Positions 51,748 through 64,000 of a stretch of DNA of 64,000 nucleotides are shown here, piece by piece. The notes under the pieces were generated by a model that worked only from the letters and a program-made list of their open reading frames with translations, was not told the origin of the DNA and did not search any database. Origin of the DNA: Chondrilla cf. caribensis (Eukaryota > Porifera > Demospongiae > Chondrillida > Chondrillidae). The stretch spans positions 432,133-496,132 of the forward strand of contig OZ026549.1 in the NCBI GenBank assembly GCA_964020155.1. The letters are read 5' to 3'. The first letter of the stretch is position 1. Each line of letters opens with the position of its first letter. The position numbers were made by a program, and so were the translations under genes.

Positions 51748-53941
51748 ATGATACTGGAGAGTACCTTAGTTCTTGCACTTCTGGTTGGTGGTGAGTTAGA
51801 ATATCAGGATCTCTAAAACTGTACACTGATATCCGTTGAATAGGCACACACACAATACCACTCACTCTGGCAGGGTGGTGTTGATATGAATAGCTTCACA
51901 CTATCCATACAGGTGGGGTGGGAACTACTGATGGGGGGAATACTCAGGTAACAAGATATCTAGGTTCACTGGACATTTCAGAGAGCACACACTCTATAGA
52001 GAACATACAACTACTATCTTCCTAGAGTATACACTACAATGTCTGCATCCGGTGACAGTCTTACGTGTACTGTACATATGTGCTTTTGATTCTACATGTA
52101 TGTAGGGACTCAGTCTCTTCCTACTCCTAATGTGGTGATTGATGGATACACAGTCAATTCAACCATCAACTCTCCAGCTACTCTACCACTAGGAACAACT
52201 CTTATTCTAGTTTGTAGACTCGGTGGAATACCACATGGAATACAGACTAACTATCACTGGACATGTCCAAATGGACCGTGTCAACAAACAGGATATGATG
52301 GGAAAAAGATCAACAACAATATTATAGCCATCAACATAACCTCTACAAGTGATGGAGGGACATACACCTGTAATGTCACTGCTCAAGGAAGGGAAGATAG
52401 TCAACAGTTTCAACTGAATGTTAATGGTCAGTGTTTGCAAGTGCATATTACTAGTACAGTGTGTACATACCCATGGTGATACACTGCTCTACTTCATACT
52501 GTGTACTTTAGGTGGGCAAGTTGTTCACAGTTATGGGAGACTGATATTCAATGAGAGAGCCATCACTGACAAACAGCAACTACAACCACCAAACAATGAT
52601 AGTGGAGATGGGAGGATTGAATGTACAGTGAGCAGTGGAGGGGCTATGTTCTCATATCATGGACGCACTGTAACAACTGACACTAGTGAAGATGTTCATC
52701 AGATCAGAAGTGGATCCACTGCTACTGTAGTCATAAGAGATAGAGCTTTCAACAATTTTGTGAATTTTGAAGGGAATTGTGCTGGTATCTACCACTACCT
52801 GTTCCTATCCAATGGTGAGTAGTGGGTGGAGTTAGGGTTGAGGTGCTGGCAAACTGTATGTCATATTTGAGGTAAACAGTGATTTGGTATTCTTTACACC
52901 ATGTAGTGGGAACTGACACTGTACAGTACAGTCCAAAATAAATGTAACGGTAACGGATAAAACTTACCAGTTAAACCGAAAACCGTTAACTTTTTCAAAG
53001 AATCTTCACCTGAAAACCATTAACTTTTTTGAAGAAGTGTTACCCGAAAACCGTTAGCGGTTTTCGGATAATCATTAACTGAATATCATATACGTACGTA
53101 CGAATACGTATATACATCACAGCACAGGAGGAGAGCTTAATAGAAGTGTGATTTCAGCGACTCGGAAAGAATGTTTCTTGGAGCGAAAGAATGGAACTTG
53201 CTTCAGTGAGAGTGTAGCTTCTTCTGTTAGTAAGGACAACAATCTTGCCTCAATAAAACTCGCAGTTTGTGATCTACTCATGTGTTACGTCATGGAAATG
53301 CGCTTACGTTATGCGTTAACGGTTTTCAGTTAACGGTTAATGGCGAACGGTGCCCTGATAAAGGTTGGCGTTTATCTGTTATCTGAAAATTGGCAAACGA
53401 AATTACCGTTATCTTTTTTATGGACCGTACCGTACTCCTCCTCCTGCATATGCAACGTATATTTATTCTTTATTAGGTACCTTCCCTGATGTTTCTATAA
53501 CTCATACAACCAGTACTGATACCAGTATCACTGTGAACATTAGTACCATACCTAGTGGTATTGAGAGGGTTATCATTGGATATCACAGACTGGACCTTGG
53601 AGTACCAGTAGTAGGAGAGTATGGGAATAATGGTATGAGCTCATCAAGAACATTCTCCTCACTAGTACCTGGTGCTAAGTACAGGATCACAGCATGGGGA
53701 CTTGGTGGAGGCAAGGATACTGATAGAAAGAGAAGTCAGTCACCAGCTGTGAGGGAGGTTACTACAATGGTAAAAAGTGAGTTGATGCAATGGTCTATTA
53801 ATTGATGACATAAGCAGTGTGCACACATCACTAATCAGTGGATAAATGCCTATAATATTTCATACATGTACATTCTCCATGGATCCATCTCCTCCAAGAG
53901 TTATATCTAAAGTGTGTGATGAGATGGAACTATTCGGATAA
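51748..53941 (+). CDS. R9: class C Ig-Ig-FN3 protein without membrane segment (truncated; possible pseudogene)
   Basis: Exons: 51748-51790 (signal peptide MILESTLVLALLVGG), 52106-52426 (Ig1), 52512-52814 (Ig2), 53477-53776 (FN3-1). The next module should start near 53883, but its acceptor reads CCATGG where paralogues have CCACAG, so the AG is lost. If it were used, the reading would be PSPPRVISKVCDEMELFG and stop at 53939-53941 (341 residues). Without splicing, the FN3-1 reading runs on through SELMQWSIN to a TGA at 53803-53805. Either product lacks a membrane segment and would be secreted. Downstream sequence matches the 3' end of R10, so a deletion has joined the start of FN3-2 to the last residues and 3' flank of an R10-like gene. 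Confidence 0.65.
52926..53434. mobile_element. Insertion in the R9 Ig2-FN3-1 intron with inverted ends
   Basis: The left part (GTCCAAAATAAATGTAACGG) is complementary to the right part (CCGTTATCTTTTTTATGGAC). The R10 intron reads CTGTACTCCTCCTCCTGCAT without the insert, giving the empty site. The interior is rich in GTTAACGGTT motifs. Confidence 0.75.
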
Positions 53942-54489
53942 CACCTAGAGACTGAGCATCATTCAAAACTGACTCTAAGCCCTGGAGTTTGGAACACTGT
54001 GTGCATTAACCAACATAGGATCATAGTGTAATACTACATAGACTGGACCATTGTATTCGAGGCATTAACATTAGGTACTACTATACATTTGATAGCTTGT
54101 GTGGAATGCTTATCACAGTAATCATAGTGAACTGCTTTCACCGATACTGAAAATTAGTATGATAGAAATTAAAAAAAACACATGCTCAAATAATCTGAGA
54201 TTTGATTGGTGTTTGAAGGGTTCAGGTCCATCAGGGTGACCTCTAGCACAACACCTCCAAATAAGGAGAACACACACTGCACTAACTGACCAGACCCAGC
54301 TTCAGGATCATGACATGTGGTGTACGTTTATGGCTTCAAAACACTATTTTCTTCCGTACACAAACTAATGGCAGCCAGTTCAGTGCAGTAAACAGGTTTA
54401 GTATACACTGGAAAGGTGGACAAATTGTCAACTGACAAGACATGGGTAATTGGTGGAGGTAGTGATGGAGCTAGTACCCAGTTGTTAGC
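53942..54489 (+). repeat. Class C 3' flank followed by a class B-type flank segment
   Basis: The first part (to about 54165) matches sequence after the stops of R10 and R11 (CATTAACCAACATAGGATCA). The rest matches the class B flank. No gene seen. Confidence 0.65.
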
Positions 54490-55306
54490 CAGAGGGAGGT
54501 TACTTCAAGGGGAGTTGTGGGGGAGGTCACTGCAAGGGGAGTTGTGGGGGAGGTCGCTACAAGGGGAGTTGTGGGGGAGGTCACTGCAAGGGGAGTTGTG
54601 GGGGAGGTCGCTACAAGGGGAGTTGTGGGGGAGGTCACTACAAGGGGAGTTGTGGGGGAGGTCACTACAAGGGGAGTTGTGGGGGAGGTCACTACAAGGG
54701 GAGTTGTGGGGGAGGTCACTACAAGGGGAGTTGTGGGGGAGGTCACTACAAGGGGAGTTGTGGGGGAGGTCACTACAAGGGGAGTTGTGGGGGAGGTCAC
54801 TACAAGGGGAGTTGTGGGGGAGGTCACTACAAGGGGAGTTGTGGGGGAGGTCACTGCAAGGGGAGTTGTGGGGGAGGTCACTACAAGGGGAGTTGTGGGG
54901 GAGGTCACTGCAAGGGGAGTTGTGGGGGAGGTCACTACAAGGGGAGTTGTGGGGGAGACCACTACAAGGGGAGTTGTGGGGGAGGTCACTACAAGGGGAG
55001 TTGTGGGGGAGGTCACTGTAAGGGGAGTTGTGGAGGAGGTCACTGCAAGGGGAGTTGTGGGGGAGGTCACTGCAAGGGGAGTTGTGGGGGAGGTCACTAC
55101 AAGGGGAGTTGTGGGGGAGGTCACTGCAAGGGGAGTTGTGGGGGAGGTCACTACAAGGGGAGTTGTGGGGGAGGGCACTACAAGGGGAGTTGTGGGGGAG
55201 GTCACTACAAGGGGAGTTGTGGGGGAGGTCACTACAAGGGGAGTTGTGGGGGAGGGCACTACAAGGGGAGTTGTGGGGGAGGTCACTACAAGGGAGAATT
55301 ATGGAA
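54490..55306 (+). repeat. 27-bp minisatellite upstream of R10 (about 30 copies)
   Basis: Array of the GGTCACTACAAGGGGAGTTG unit with GGTCGCTACAAGG and GGGCACTACAAGG variants. Confidence 0.95.
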
Positions 55307-55709
55307 GTTGATAAATGCTCTTTAGATTGCTTTAGAGTACCTATAGGGTACAACTAGTGGGATTTCTGTCGGCAGGAGAAATAGCGAGAAGTAGGTGGTC
55401 TTTTAGCAGATCATGTGCCAACAACAGGTAATAAATATTTGGACCAGAAGGCACAGTACAGAAATAGTTGACCTTGACGCTTACACTCAGGAATAATATA
55501 ATGGTATACAGGCATTAGCTATGCAATAGAATAGTCACTGTACCACCATCACACCATGTCACTAAAGGCTACATGAGCCACTCCAGGTACAACTCTAATT
55601 AAACCAGCTAATAGGACAGATAATGCTGTTACATAATCTATTTAAAGCCCTATAAGTGTGTAATGAATTACTGAAGCAAAGGCACTTGTGTGGCTGTTCA
55701 GTGGAGAAG

Positions 55710-58700
55710 ATGATACTGGAGAGTACCTTAGTTCTTGCACTTCTGGTTGGTGGTGAGTTAGAATATCAGGATCTCTAAAACTGTACACTGATATCCGTTG
55801 AATAGGTACACACACAATACCACTCACTCTGGCAGGGTGGTGTTGATATGAATAGCTTCACACTATCCATACAGGTGGGGTGGGAACTACTAATTGGGGA
55901 ATACTCAGGTAACAAGATATCTAGGTTCACTGAATATTTCAGAGAGCACTCACTCTATAGAGAACATACAACTGCTATTCTCCTAGAGTATACACTACAA
56001 CGTCTGTATCCGGTGACAGTCTTACGTGTACTGTACATATATGTGCTTTTGGTTCTACATGTATGTAGGGACTCAGTCTCTTCCTACTCCTAATGTGGTG
56101 ATTGATGGATACACAGTCAATTCAACCATCAACTCTCCAGCTACTCTACCACTAGGAACATCTGTTATTCTAGTTTGTAGAATCAGTGGAATACCACATG
56201 GACTACAGACTACCTATCACTGGACATGTCCAAATGAACCATGTCAACAAACAGGATATGATGGGAGAAAGATCGACAACAATATTATAGCCATCAACAT
56301 AACCTCTACAAGTGATGGAGGGACATACACCTGTAATGTCACTGCTCAAGGAAGGGAAGATAGTCAACACTTTCAACTGAATGTTAATGGTCAGTGTTTG
56401 CAAGTGCATATTACTAGTACAGTGTGGACATACCCATGGTGATACACTGGTCTACTTCATACTGTGTACTTTAGGTGGGCAAGTTGTTCACAGTTATGGG
56501 AGACTGATACTCAATGAGAGAGTCATCACTGACAAACAACAACTACAACCACCAAACAATGATAGTGGAGATGGGAGGATTGAGTGTACAAATAGCAGCG
56601 GAGGGGCTTTGTTCTCATATCATGGACGCACTGTAACAACTGACACTAGTGAAGATGTTCATCAGATCAGAAGTGGATCTACTGCTACTGTTGTCATAAG
56701 AGATAGAGCTTTCAACAATTTTGTGAATTTTGAAGGGGATTGTGCTGGTATCTTCCACTACCTGTTCCTATCCAATGGTGAGTAGTGGGTGGAGTTAGGG
56801 TTGAGGTGTTGGCAAACTGTATGTCATATTTGTGATTTGGTAATCTTTACACCATGTAGTGGGAACTGACACTGTACTCCTCCTCCTGCATACGCAACGT
56901 ATATTTATCCTTCATTAGATACCCTCCCTGATGTCTCTATAACTGATACAACCAGTACTGAGACCAGTATCACTGTGAACATCAGTACCATACCTAGTGG
57001 TATTGAGAGGGTTATCATTGGATATCACAGACTGGACCTTGAAGTACCAGTAGTAGGAGAGTATGTGAATAATCGTGAGGGATCATCAAGAACATTCTCC
57101 TCACTGGTACCTGGTGCTAAGTACAGGAGTACAGCATGGGGACTTGGTGGAGGCAAGGATACCGATAGAAAGAGAAGTCGGTCACCAGCTGTGAGGGAGG
57201 TTACTACAATGACACCAAGTGAGTTGATGCAATGGTCAGTTAATTGGGCACATAAGCAGTGTGCACACATCGCTAATCAGTAAATAAATGTCTACAACAT
57301 CTCATACATGTACATCCTCCACAGATCCGTCTCCTCCAAGACACCTCACTAGAACTAGAGTGTTTGATGATGGGATTGAACTAAACTGGATACCACCTAG
57401 AGAACCTAATGGAGACATACGACATTACATCATCAAATACACTACACAAAATGGAACACAACAAGAGATCAACACTACAAACAACATCAACTACTACAAC
57501 TTAACAGGACTGGAGAGAGGACAGACCTACAACAACATCAGAGTGGTAGCTGTCAACTCAGCTGGAGGTGGGGGAGGAAGTCAACCTATAACAAATTATG
57601 TACATAACCCAACAGAGGAGAGTACAAGTGAGTGAGTGTTATAAGTATAGTAAAACCATTCATATCTGGACGGTATGGGAACAAGGGTGCCTGCAACTAT
57701 GAATTTACAATTGCAAAAAGCAGTGTGCACACATCACTAATCAGTGGATAAATGCCTACAACATCTCATACATGTACATCCTCTACAGATCCATCTCCTC
57801 CAAGACACCTCACTATAACTAAATCGTTTGATGATGGGATTGAACTAAACTGGATACCACCTAGAGAACCTAATGGAGACATACGACATTACATCATCAA
57901 ATACACTACACAAAATGGAACACAACAAGAGATCAACACTACAAACAACACCAACTACTACAACTTAACAGGACTAGAGATAGGACAGACCTACAACATC
58001 ACGGTGGTAGCTGTCAACTCAGCTGGAGGTGGGGGAGGAAGTCAACCTATAACAAATTATGTTCCAAGTGAGTTGGGATTCATGCAATAAAGAATGCACA
58101 AACAATTTCACTTTTCTTTGAGAGTGCCATTTAAGGTGCAATGTCCTACACTTGTGCATGTACAGCTGGCTGTCCACTTGGACTCTTCAACATTGCACCT
58201 AATACTACCGAGGTGAATGAAACTCAACAAGTGGAACATCCAATGTGTGGTTCGTGTAATGCAACTGAAGGTGAAAGAGGTTACTTGGAGAGAGATTCAT
58301 TCTGCCATTATTGTGAGTTGACAGTGATAGTCATACAAATACAGACTAGTACTCAGCACTGTACAACGTATTGCCTCACAAATTCAAGTGCACTCATTCA
58401 GAATTCAATATGTACAGTGACTGACTCACAACTAAGTTACAAAATACATGTATCATACATACAGTGAGTGTTTAGTCACCGTGCGTGAGGTGCTTAGAGC
58501 TATGTACGTACTACATAGTCTGTTACATATACACCGATTCCTGCTCACATGCAGGTTGGAATACTGTGTCTCCAATTCTGTCCAAGATACGTTTCCCCCA
58601 GGAACAAAGACCCATGCTACTTCGCTGGAAGATACCAGACTTCGTTACATGCAAAATTGATGGATTTATACTTTCATTATTCGACATGACAACTAATGAG

Positions 58701-58853
58701 ACAATAAGCGAAGTGGAAGTGGCCAGTCATAAGAGGACATACCGTTTTCGCAATATAACGCATGGAAACAGGTACCAGTTCAGCATTGAGATGAAGAGAG
58801 AAGGAGAGCTCAGCAAAGCTGCCGTGTTTGCCATGAGCATCATTCAAAATTGA
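55710..58853 (+). CDS. R10: class C secreted Ig-Ig-FN3(x3)-Cys-rich-FN3 protein
   Basis: Exons: 55710-55752 (signal peptide MILESTLVLALLVGG), 56069-56389 (Ig1), 56475-56777 (Ig2), 56919-57218 (FN3-1), 57325-57627 (FN3-2), 57789-58067 (second copy of FN3-2), 58136-58312 (cysteine-rich module), 58555-58853 (divergent FN3-like module, stop TGA); 674 residues, frame continuous. The Cys-rich exon reads YTCACTAGC, MCGSC and FCHY; splicing to the next exon creates a further Cys (TGT across the junction), giving CxxC pairs. The last module has LLRWKIPD and YRFRNITHGNRYQFSI, typical of FN3 strands. No hydrophobic membrane segment follows, so the product should be soluble. It is the only complete class C gene here. 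The doubled FN3-2 arose by local duplication including intron sequence. Confidence 0.8.
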
Positions 58854-60371
58854 TTCTAAACCCTGGAGTTTGGAACATTGTGTGCATTAACCAACATAGG
58901 ATCATAGTGTGGTAATGAATAGACTAAACCATTGTATTCGAGGCATTAACATTAGGTACTACTATACATTTGATAGCTTGTGTGGAATACATATTACAGT
59001 GATCATAGTGAACTGTTTTCACCGATATCGAAAATAGTACGATAAAAATTATAACAAGTAATTCGAGTTCAAAACTCGTGGGGCTGTACACAATAAAATG
59101 TCCGTCAAAATGGCTCCCACAATGGACGGTGTTTCACGTCACCCGAAGGTGTATTTTCAATGACTGCCCTTCTTTTGGGAGGGTTGAGAGAAAATCGTTC
59201 GTGAAAAATTGCAGATAGATTTGGTTATCGCTTTAAACAACGTCATCTTACAAGTCTACTTTGATGTCGGGGAAGCAGACCAAATATGAACTTTACACCG
59301 ACTTGACGGAAAAGTAAGCGACTTGTGTTGGAAAACTTACCTTTGTCTCACACTCGGTGCTTGCCTGCTTTGGGCCGTTTCATTGCCACACTTTTGACCA
59401 ATTAAATGTGCGGGCTGCAATTTCTTACCCCACTAACAAAAGGTCACGGTCAATTACCTCGCTAACGCTCAGAATTATATGTACTAGTGTTCACGCAGTG
59501 CAGATACCTCGCATATATCATAGGTGTAGGAACTGGGGGGGCGCCTGGAGCACATGCCCCCCCCTGAAAAAAATCTTTAAAAAGTGCCCTCCTTGAGAAG
59601 TTAGTGAGAAAATTTCAGAGTTTTGTATTGGGTACAATTGTAGTTAGCATACTGTCTACCTGACAACAAATGAAGTTACTAATCAAAGAGCTAACCCCTA
59701 TTGTTTCCAAACAATCATGAAAAAAGAACAAACTTGTGAGTTGAGAAAAATAATTTGGAGAGCAGCCATTAGTGTCACATGATATGGAAGTCATGTGATT
59801 AGCCACATGGTAGAAGAAAATGGCCATCCAACAAACCACTATCAGCGTGGCCTAGCAAGAGCCCCCCCAATCTAAATTGCCTTCCTACACCCATGTATAT
59901 AGAGTATATTATTGCTGTGAGGGTGAAGAGACAATGATTTTTTATATATTTAATAACAATAACAACTGCTAGTCATGGGGTAAGGCAGGGGCAGTCACAT
60001 CACTAAGGAACATGTACACAATATAATGTCCAAAGTAACTAGTCCAAAGGAATATCGTCTTAATACATGTTGTATGTGCAACGTTTTCAGAAGGTCATCA
60101 GGTGATGACAGTTCTCAGGTATCCCATCTCTCGTGCGACATACTGTTATGGAGCACTAGCTGACCAGACCCAGCTTCAGGATCATGACATGTGGTACACG
60201 TTTATGGCTTCAAAACACCATTTTCTTCTGTACACAAACTAATGGCAGCCATTTCAGTGCAGTAAACAGGTTTAGTAAAAGCAACACTAAAAATGCCAGA
60301 CAAAGTGTCAACTGACAAGACATCATGGGTAATTAGTGGAGGTAGTGATGGAGGAAGTACCCAGCAGATAG
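58854..60371. other. Intergenic region after R10
   Basis: Begins with the class C 3' flank (to about 59050), then sequence unrelated to the rest of the window. An inverted-repeat element lies at about 59521-59892 (TAGGTGTAGGAACTGGGGGG against CCCCCCCAATCTAAATTGCC...CTACACCCA). Segment 59940-60150 recurs at 63350-63540. No gene is recognised. Confidence 0.55.
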
Positions 60372-60922
60372 CCAGAGAGAGGTCACTGCAAGGGGAGTTG
60401 TGGGGGAGGTCACTGCAAGGGGAGTTGTGGGGGAGGTTACTACAATGGAAGTTATGGGGGAGGTCAGTACAAGGGGAGTTGTGGGGGAGGTCACTACAAG
60501 GGGAATTGTGGGGGAGGTCACTGCAAGGGGAGTTGTGGGGGAGGTTACTACAAGGGGAGTTGTGGGGGAGGTCACTACAAGGGGAGTTGTGGGGGAGGTT
60601 ACTACAAGGGGAGTTGTGGGGGAGGTTACTACAAGGGGAGTTGTGGGGGAGGTCACTACAAGGGGAGTTGTGGGGGAGGTTACTACAAGGGGAGTTGTGG
60701 GGGAGGGCACTGCAAGGGGAGTTGTGGGGGAGGTCACTACAAGGGGAGTTGTGGGGGAGGTCACTACAAGGGGAGTTGTGGGGGAGGTTACTACAAGGGG
60801 AGTTGTGGGGGAGGTCACTACAAGGGGAGTTGTGGGGGAGGTCACTACAAGGGGAGTTGTGGGGGAGGGCACTACAAGGGGAGTTGTGGGGGAGGTTACT
60901 ACAAGGGGAGTTGTGGGAAGTT
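60372..60922 (+). repeat. 27-bp minisatellite upstream of R11 (about 20 copies)
   Basis: Same unit; one degenerate monomer (TACAATGGAAGTTATGG) near 60440. Confidence 0.95.
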
Positions 60923-61326
60923 GACAAATGCTGGTACTAGATTGCTCAAAGTACCTATAGAGTACGACTAGTGGGATTTCTGTCGGCAGGAGAAATAGCG
61001 AGAAGTAGGTGGTCTTTTAGCAGATCATGTGCCAACAGCAGGTAATAAATATTAGGACCAGAAGGCACAGTACAGAAATAGTTGACCTTGACGCTTACAC
61101 TCAGGAATAATATAATGGTATACAGGCATTAGCTATGCAATAGAATAGTCACTGTACCACCATCACACCATGTCACTAAAGGCTACATGAGCCACTCCAG
61201 GTACAACTCTAATTATATTACATAATAAATCAACTAATGGGACAGATAATGTTGTTAAATAAAGACCTATAAGTGTGTAACAAATTACTGAAGCACAGGC
61301 ACTTGTGTGGCTGTTCAGTGGAGAAG

Positions 61327-63031
61327 ATGATACTGGAGAGTAGCTTAGTTCTTGCACTTCTTGTTGGATCAGGTGGTGAGTTAGAAAGGCAGGATATTCA
61401 AAACTGTACACTGCTATCCGTTGAATAGGCACACACACAATACCACTCACTCTGGCAGGGTGGTGTTGATATGAATAGCTTCACACTATCCATACAGGTG
61501 GGGTGGGAACTACTGATGGGGAATACTCAGGTAACAAGATATCTAGGTTCACTGGATATTTTAAAGAGCACACACTCTATAGAGTACATACAACTACTAT
61601 CGGCTCTCAGAGTACACACTACAATGACTACATCCGGTCTTACAACGTGTGCTGTACATATGTGCTTTGGTTCTACATATATTTAGGGGCTCAGTCCTTT
61701 ATTCCTCTTCCTACTCCTAATGTGGTGATTGATGGCTATACAGTCAGTTCAACCTTCAGCTCTTCGGCTACTCTACCACTAGGAACAACTATCATTCTAG
61801 TTTGCAAACTAACACCACAGGGACTACAGACTAACTATCACTGGACATGTCCAAATGAACCGTGTCAACAAACAGGATATGATGGGAGAAAGATCAACAA
61901 CAATATTATAGCCATCAACATAACCTCTACAAGTGATGAAGGCACATACACCTGTAATGTCACTGCTGGAGGAAGGGAAGCTAGTCAACAGTTTCAACTG
62001 AATGTTAATGGTCAGTGTTTGCAAGTGCATATTACTAGTACAGTGTGTACATACCCATGGTGATACACTGGTCTACTTCATACTGTGTACTTTAGGTGGT
62101 CGAGTTGTTCATAGTTATGGGAGACTGATATTCAATGAGAGAGTCATCACTGACAAACAACAACTACAACCACCAAACAATGATAGTGGAGATGGGAGGA
62201 TTGAGTGTAGAGTGAGCAGTGGAGGGGCTAGGTTCTCATATTATGGACGCACCGTACCAACTGGCACTAGTGAAGATGTTCATCAGATCATAAATGGATC
62301 TACTGCTACTGTAGTCATAAGAGAAAGAGCTTTCAACAATTTTGTGAATTTTGAAGGGAATTGTGCTGGTATCTTCCACTATCTGTTCCTATCCAATGGT
62401 GAGTAGTGGGTGGAGTTAGGGTTGAGGTGTTGGCAAACTGTATGTAATATTTGAGGTAAACAGTGATTTGATAATCTCTGCACTATGTGGTAGGAACTGA
62501 CACTGTAATCCTCCTCCTGCATACGTAAAAACGTATATCCATTCATATTAGGTACCCTCCCAGATGTCTCTATAACTGGTACAACCAGTACTAATACCAG
62601 TATCAAGGTGAACATTGGTACCATACCTAGTGGTATTGAGAGGGTTATCATTGGATATCACAGACTGGACCTTGGAGTACCAGTAGGAGGAGAGTATGTG
62701 AATCATCGTGAGGGATCAAGGACATTCTCTTCACTAGTACCTGGTGCTAAGTACAAAATCACAGCATGGGGACTTGGTGGAGGCAAGAATACCGATAGAA
62801 AGAGAAGTCAGTCACCAACTGTAATGGAGGTTACCACGAAGACACCAAGTACAATAGAACAAAGTGAGTTGATGCAATGGTCAGTTAATTGGTGACATAA
62901 GCAGTGTGCACACATCACTAATCAGTGGATAAATGCCTATAGCATCTCATACATGTACATCCTCCACAGCTCCATCTCCTCCAACAGAGCCTGGTTGGAC
63001 CGTGTGTGATGAGATGGAACTATTCGGATAA
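61327..63031 (+). CDS. R11: class C Ig-Ig-FN3 short secreted protein
   Basis: Exons: 61327-61375 (signal peptide MILESSLVLALLVGSGG, two residues longer than in R9), 61687-62010 (Ig1), 62096-62398 (Ig2), 62552-62863 (FN3-1), 62970-63031 (short terminal exon ending VCDEMELFG, TAA); 349 residues, all junctions GT-AG and in phase. Ig1 is two residues shorter in the B-C region (VCKLTPQGLQ for VCRISGIPHGLQ). FN3-1 has an extended end (TKTPSTIEQ) that joins the two alternative endings seen in other copies. The terminal exon shares its last residues with R9, so both descend from one FN3-2 truncation. No membrane segment is visible; a soluble form is likely. Confidence 0.75.
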
Positions 63032-64000
63032 CATCTAGAGACCGGGAATCTGAGCATCATTCTAAACCCTGGAGTTTGGAACATTGTGTGCATTAACCAA
63101 CATAGGATCATAGTGTGATACTACATAGACTGGACCATTGTATTCGAGGCATTAACATTAGGTACTACTATACATTTGATAACTTGTGTGGAATATATAT
63201 TACAGTAATCATAGTGAACTGCTTCACCGATACTGAGATAGAAATTAAAATTCGTACATCTTCCAGGAATGTCTCAAACTGCATACTACACTCTACACTG
63301 CATACATGCTGCATGTCACATATCATGTACCATATACAATAACAACCCCTAGTCAAGGGGTAAGGCAGGTATCAGTCACTTCATAACATCGGGGCTCCCT
63401 TCAGCCCATACATTACTAAGGAACATGTACACAATATAATATCCGAAGTAACTAGTCCAAAGGAATATCGTCTTAATACATGTTGTATGTGCAATGTCTT
63501 CAGAAGGTCATCAGATGATGATAGCTCTCAGGTATCCTATCGCTCGTGCTACATATTGTGAAGGACGGTACCTCCTTGCATCTGAGATCGAGGTCATATG
63601 GGAATCGACATCAGCGTATGTACTACATCAGGTGCAGGGGGTCTCAGGGATCACCGCTATTGGCCCCATCAAGCTGGCACAGCACACGGCAGATATCAAC
63701 GATCGAAAGCATCTCGGCTACCTGAAATAAATGATATGTACTCACCTTGTACCATTACATCCGGTCTACGAGCGGTGGACAGCCGACGGTTGAGGGGATC
63801 CAACTCTCCCACTTGCACATAATCCTACGTAGAGTGCACAGAATTGATTCAATACACATACTCCCGGGTGTACATCCATTCCATTGTAAAGCAACAGTTC
63901 ATTCACTTCACTACCACAAAACAGTTAGCATACACTAATCACTTCTTGATGTAGATACAAACTAGTATAACCTAAACACACACATAGTATAATGAGCATA
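63032..64000. other. Region after R11: class C 3' flank and unassigned sequence
   Basis: Up to about 63245 it matches the R9 and R10 3' flanks; 63350-63540 repeats 59940-60150. An open frame at 63494-63730 has no recognised motif and starts inside the repeated segment, so I do not call it a gene. Confidence 0.5.

Noticed and set aside
51913..51947. Possible small exon (GVGTTDGGNTQ) between signal and Ig1 exons of R9-R11
   Set aside because: Good AG and GT flanks, but it would end in phase 0 while Ig1 enters in phase 1; direct splicing of signal exon to Ig1 keeps the frame.
63494..63730. 78-residue open frame near the window end
   Set aside because: No recognisable motif, and it starts within a segment repeated at 59940-60150 where the frame is not kept.

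Overview
This is animal (metazoan) genomic DNA. Genes are split by GT-AG introns, mostly short, almost all in phase 1. It holds multi-domain immunoglobulin (Ig) and fibronectin type III (FN3) receptors, one conserved metabolic gene, many TG/CA arrays, minisatellites and small inverted-repeat elements. The compact introns and Ig/FN3 architecture make a demosponge my best guess; this is inference, not shown by the sequence.

Main content: a tandem cluster of eleven related plus-strand receptor genes, called R1-R11 here (R1 is cut by the window start). I rebuilt ten models exon by exon. All domain exons are symmetrical phase 1-1 modules, and every summed coding length is divisible by three. The common order is signal peptide exon, Ig1, Ig2, FN3-1, FN3-2, a Thr/Ser/Pro stalk, then one exon carrying membrane segment and tail. 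Three classes share nearly the same ectodomain. Class A (R1-R3, 0.7-12 kb) has a short tail with IYDEV, VYQEL and QYATM motifs. Class B (R4-R8, 20-50 kb) has a long tail built of tandem tyrosine cassettes ending in a polybasic stretch. Class C (R9-R11, 51.7-63 kb) has no membrane exon and looks secreted. Two signal-peptide exon types (MRSLP... and MILES...) are distributed in a way that shows exon shuffling: R4 joins the class C signal exon to a class B tail.

Between R3 and R4, on the minus strand (12972-19245), lie 14 exons of the alpha regulatory subunit of phosphorylase kinase. They encode the C-terminal ~723 residues and end in a CaaX-like CRVS. The N-terminal glucoamylase-like half is absent from the window.

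Intergenic DNA is itself duplicated with the genes. A 27-bp G-rich minisatellite sits upstream of most genes (one monomer before R3, about 56 before R8). A second minisatellite fills intron 1 of the MRSLP-type genes. TG arrays recur at equivalent positions. Several short inverted-repeat elements with TA or 8-9 bp target duplications can be recognised because paralogous copies preserve the empty sites.

The likely theme is a rapidly evolving family of paired cell-surface and soluble recognition receptors: near-identical ectodomains with loop-restricted variation, joined to different signalling tails. That pattern fits self/non-self recognition or innate immunity, but function is inferred.
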